From Clostridia bacterium (GTDB lineage Bacteria > Bacillota > Clostridia > UBA1212): a stretch of DNA of 36,716 nt. The notes beneath the pieces were generated by a model. It was given only the letters and a program-made list of their open reading frames with translations. It was not told the DNA's origin and made no database searches. The DNA lies in NCBI GenBank assembly GCA_017959965.1, contig JAGCZO010000177.1, forward strand, positions 1 to 36,716, in the 5' to 3' direction. Made by a program: the position numbers and the translations under genes. Positions 34,093-36,716 of the stretch are shown piece after piece (the first letter of the stretch is position 1; each line of letters opens with the position of its first letter).

Positions 34093-36630
34093 ATGAACAA
34101 CGAACTCTGCGCTATGTGCGGAAAAAGAAGACCTACGGTCTACGTCTCGCAAATGGATCCCAGCGGGAAGCCCGGCGAGACAAAGAAAATATGCCTGGCC
34201 TGCGCCTATAAGCTGGGTCTGCCTCAGATCAAGGATTTTATGGATAAATTCGGCATCAGTGAGGATAACATCGAGAACGTTTCCGACGACCTTGACGGCA
34301 TGCTGGGCCAGATCGAGGAGGACGGTCTTCCCGACGAGCTCAAAGATATGATGAACGGCGGCGCTGCCCCCGGGTCCGGTGAAGAGAGCGATACGGACGA
34401 AGATGATTTTGACGACAAGGACGCCGAAAGCAAGAAATCCGCCACCAACACCCCTGATTTCGACAGAATGATGAGAGATGCCAGGAATATGCTTCCGAAT
34501 CTGGGCGCTCTGTTCTCAAGAAGACAGAACCCCAACGCGTCTGAACAGAACAGCCCCAAAAAGGATGAAAACACCCGCGTGAACCAGAACAAACAAAACA
34601 AACAAAACGAAGAGAATAAGACCGGCGACGGGTTTGACATTAAGAAGTACAAGTTCCTTTCAAACTACGGTATCGACCTTAACGAGAAGGCCCGCAACGG
34701 CGCCCTCGACAGAGTCGTTGGACGCGATCGCGAGACCGACAGGGTGATCCAGATCCTAAACCGCAGGACTAAGAACAACCCCGCACTGATAGGAGAGCCG
34801 GGCGTCGGCAAGACCGCCATTGCGGAAGGACTTGCCCAGAGAATTGTCAGAAAAGAGGTCCCCTTCGGACTCCAGAATAAAGTTGTTGTTGCCCTTGATC
34901 TCACCGCTCTTGTTGCGGGAACACAGTTCAGAGGACAGTTCGAGTCCAGAATGAAGGGCACTATCGACGACGTTAAGAAAGCGGGAAATATAATCCTCGT
35001 GATCGACGAGCTCCACAATATCATCGGCGCCGGCGAGGCGGAGGGCTCCCTTAATGCCGCCAATATCTTAAAGCCCGCGCTTTCAAGGGGCGAGATCCAG
35101 GTCATAGGAACCACCACGCTGAAGGAGTACAGAAAATATATCGAAAAGGACGGCGCTCTTGAAAGAAGGTTCCAGCCCGTTATGGTGGAGGAGCCTACTG
35201 TTGCCGACACTATAGAGATCCTTAAGGGCCTTAGAAAGATATATGAGGAATATCACTCCGTACGCATCAGCGACAGCCTTCTTGAGGACTGTGTGAAGCT
35301 TTCGGAAAGATATATAAGCGACAGGTTCCTTCCCGACAAGGCAATAGACGTTTTTGACGAGGCCTGCTCACGCGCCAATCTCAGAAACAAGGTCCCTGAA
35401 ATGATCTATGAGAAAAAGTCGGAGATCAGCGCGGTCCGGAGCGAAATACAGAAGATCGACGCGGAGATCGCGGACTCCCAGTCCAAACCCGCAGTGGTGA
35501 GGCAGCAGGACGGAAGCGACGCAACGGTGGTAGACGATGCGGAAACAGAGCTTTACCGCCGCAGAGCAGACAAGACCCAGGAGATCGCCAGGATCAACAG
35601 CGAGATCGAAGCCCTTGAGGCCAACAGCCGTGTGGACGTGACCTACGAGGACGTTGCCAAGGTCATCGAGACCTGGACAGGCATACCTGTGCAGATGATC
35701 AGCGCCGAAGAGGCCGAGAGACTGCTTAAGCTTGAGGATGAGCTGAAGCAGCACGTCATCGGCCAGGACAGAGCCGTTTCCTGCGTTGCCAGGGCCATAA
35801 GAAGGAACCGCTCGGGCTTCAGAAAGCGCTTCAAGCCCTCGTCCTTCATTTTCGCAGGCCCCACAGGTGTTGGAAAAACGGAGCTTGTCAAACAGCTTTC
35901 CATCCTTCTTTTCGGCACCACGGAGTCTATGATCAGACTTGATATGTCGGAGTACATGGAAAAGCACACCGTTGCAAAGCTCATCGGAGCTCCTCCCGGA
36001 TACGTCGGTTACGACGAGGCGGGACAGCTCACGGAAAAAGTGCGCAGGCATCCCTATTCCGTCATTCTTTTCGATGAAATAGAGAAGGCTCACCCCGACG
36101 TTTTCAACATGCTCCTCCAGATACTTGACGACGGAAGACTTACGGACAGTCAGGGCAGAGTGGTCAATTTCGAAAACACGGTCATCATACTTACCACCAA
36201 CGCCTACGGAAAGCAAAACGGCGTGTCGCTCGGCTTCGGCGCCAATGACGCCGTTGGCGATGCTCAGCAGGCAGCCGAAAACGCTCTTAAGAAGGTGTTC
36301 AGACCCGAATTCCTCAACAGGATCGACGAGATAGTTCTTTTCGACTCTCTCAGCCACGATTCCCTTGTAGCCATAACAAAGCTTATGCTTGGCGAGATCG
36401 GAGTTCAGTGCGAAAGCCACGGAATGGAGCTCGAGGTTACCGATGAGGCAGTGGAACTCATCGTCAAGAACGGGTACGAAGAGGAATACGGCGCGCGTCC
36501 TCTGCGCAGATACATTCAGAAAAATATCGAGGATGATCTGGCGGAGAAGACGCTCAAGGGCGAACTTGAGGGCGTTAAAAAAGTGATCGTGGACGCCCGC
36601 GACGGTAAACTTGTTATCACAGGTATCTGA
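34093..36630 (+). CDS. clpE: ClpE-like ATP-dependent protease ATPase subunit
   Basis: An 845-residue Hsp100 unfoldase. Residues 1-40 are a zinc finger with Cys6, 9, 34 and 37, as in ClpE and McsA, in place of the Clp N-domain. Residues about 90-180 are an acidic, then Asn/Gln/Lys-rich, likely disordered linker. The first AAA+ module has GEPGVGKT (about 234) and VIDELHN; a coiled-coil middle domain (about 435-520) follows; the second module has GPTGVGKT (about 589) and LFDEIEKAH. SLGFGA after it is a likely ClpP-docking loop. It should unfold damaged proteins for ClpP. GGGAGG precedes the ATG. ctsR, mcsA and mcsB are not adjacent. ClpC is the alternative name, but the zinc finger favours ClpE. 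Confidence 0.9.
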   Translation: MNNELCAMCGKRRPTVYVSQMDPSGKPGETKKICLACAYKLGLPQIKDFMDKFGISEDNIENVSDDLDGMLGQIEEDGLPDELKDMMNGGAAPGSGEESDTDEDDFDDKDAESKKSATNTPDFDRMMRDARNMLPNLGALFSRRQNPNASEQNSPKKDENTRVNQNKQNKQNEENKTGDGFDIKKYKFLSNYGIDLNEKARNGALDRVVGRDRETDRVIQILNRRTKNNPALIGEPGVGKTAIAEGLAQRIVRKEVPFGLQNKVVVALDLTALVAGTQFRGQFESRMKGTIDDVKKAGNIILVIDELHNIIGAGEAEGSLNAANILKPALSRGEIQVIGTTTLKEYRKYIEKDGALERRFQPVMVEEPTVADTIEILKGLRKIYEEYHSVRISDSLLEDCVKLSERYISDRFLPDKAIDVFDEACSRANLRNKVPEMIYEKKSEISAVRSEIQKIDAEIADSQSKPAVVRQQDGSDATVVDDAETELYRRRADKTQEIARINSEIEALEANSRVDVTYEDVAKVIETWTGIPVQMISAEEAERLLKLEDELKQHVIGQDRAVSCVARAIRRNRSGFRKRFKPSSFIFAGPTGVGKTELVKQLSILLFGTTESMIRLDMSEYMEKHTVAKLIGAPPGYVGYDEAGQLTEKVRRHPYSVILFDEIEKAHPDVFNMLLQILDDGRLTDSQGRVVNFENTVIILTTNAYGKQNGVSLGFGANDAVGDAQQAAENALKKVFRPEFLNRIDEIVLFDSLSHDSLVAITKLMLGEIGVQCESHGMELEVTDEAVELIVKNGYEEEYGARPLRRYIQKNIEDDLAEKTLKGELEGVKKVIVDARDGKLVITGI

Positions 36631-36650
36631 CTCCGAAGGGAGGGTTAGCT

Positions 36651-36716
36651 ATGTCTGACAAAACCAAACTGACAAAGGAAGAATTTGACGCCGAGCTGTA
36701 CCACAGCGAGGAGATC
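36651..36716 (+). CDS. Unidentified gene, 5' end only
   Basis: An ATG at 36651, with GGGAGGG 7 nt upstream, opens a frame that runs off the right edge. The 22 visible residues (MSDKTKLTKEEFDAELYHSE, then Glu-Ile) are charged and show no known motif. It begins 20 bp after the clpE-like gene and is probably co-transcribed. Confidence 0.7.
   Translation, partial: MSDKTKLTKEEFDAELYHSEEI

Larger units (their letters stand above)
3104..36247. repeat. Dispersed over-represented octamer CATTGGCG
   Basis: Hand count on both strands. CATTGGCG starts at 3104, 6865, 8121, 15264, 16295, 16776, 19574, 21337, 21445, 23381, 30874, 33381 and 33990. CGCCAATG starts at 3131, 11701, 11824, 20332, 21012, 24258, 24685 and 36240. 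That is 21 copies where about 1.3 are expected from base composition at roughly 54% GC. The copies at 15264, 21337, 21445 and 33990 lie outside confirmed coding sequence. Confidence 0.75.

Noticed and set aside
35368-36420. 350-residue minus-strand frame opposite the ClpE-like gene
   Set aside because: Complementary shadow of a clear AAA+ coding region, with no promoter or ribosome-binding site.

Overview
This window looks like ordinary chromosome from a Bacillota of the class Clostridia, probably an uncultured gut or rumen type. The reasons are the paired glgC/glgD genes, a ClpE-type unfoldase, the uppS-cdsA-dxr-rseP-ispG block, DAP synthesis, a dockerin-tailed secreted protein, strong Shine-Dalgarno sites and several TTG starts. 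No rRNA, tRNA, CRISPR array, phage or insertion sequence was seen. The assignment is inference from gene content, not from a database search.

Layout. 1-5000 is an accessory cell-surface and glycan region: a WbqC-like gene cut by the left edge, a lipoprotein with an endonuclease/exonuclease/phosphatase fold (both minus strand), a divergent secreted dockerin protein, and a convergent CE15-like glucuronoyl esterase. Near-consensus promoters (hexamers 17 bp apart) stand in front of the lipoprotein, dockerin, esterase and DUF368 genes. 5222-8904 carries a DUF368 (PopT-type) membrane protein, then trmK, a Nif3-family gene and tsaD, tightly packed. 9016-11286 holds a DEDDh exonuclease with a basic tail and a zinc-ribbon membrane protein. 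11393-19794 is a glycogen locus: glgC, glgD, glgA, glgP and a GH13 hydrolase, covering ADP-glucose formation, chain elongation, phosphorolysis and alpha-glucan hydrolysis. No branching enzyme (glgB) is present. An amidohydrolase overlaps the end of this locus.

20737-27683 is the lipid and isoprenoid block: frr, uppS, cdsA, dxr, rseP, ispG, then an Mrp-type Fe-S carrier. dxr and ispG belong to the MEP pathway, which supplies the precursors UppS turns into the C55 lipid carrier; the DUF368 protein upstream may recycle that carrier. 28134-33907 holds dapF, uvrB and uvrA. 34093-36630 is a ClpE-like unfoldase, followed by the first codons of an unidentified gene.

Two signals are not explained by the genes. 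First, the whole mrp-dapF gap (27684-28133) is a modular array of about eighteen mini-hairpins built from 51-, 25- and 39-bp units; its first unit supplies the last codons and the stop of mrp. Second, the octamer CATTGGCG (or its complement CGCCAATG) occurs 21 times by hand count in 36.7 kb, where roughly 1.3 would be expected by composition. It occurs in different reading frames, on both strands and in non-coding DNA, which suggests a genome-wide signal such as a Chi-like, uptake or protein-binding word.
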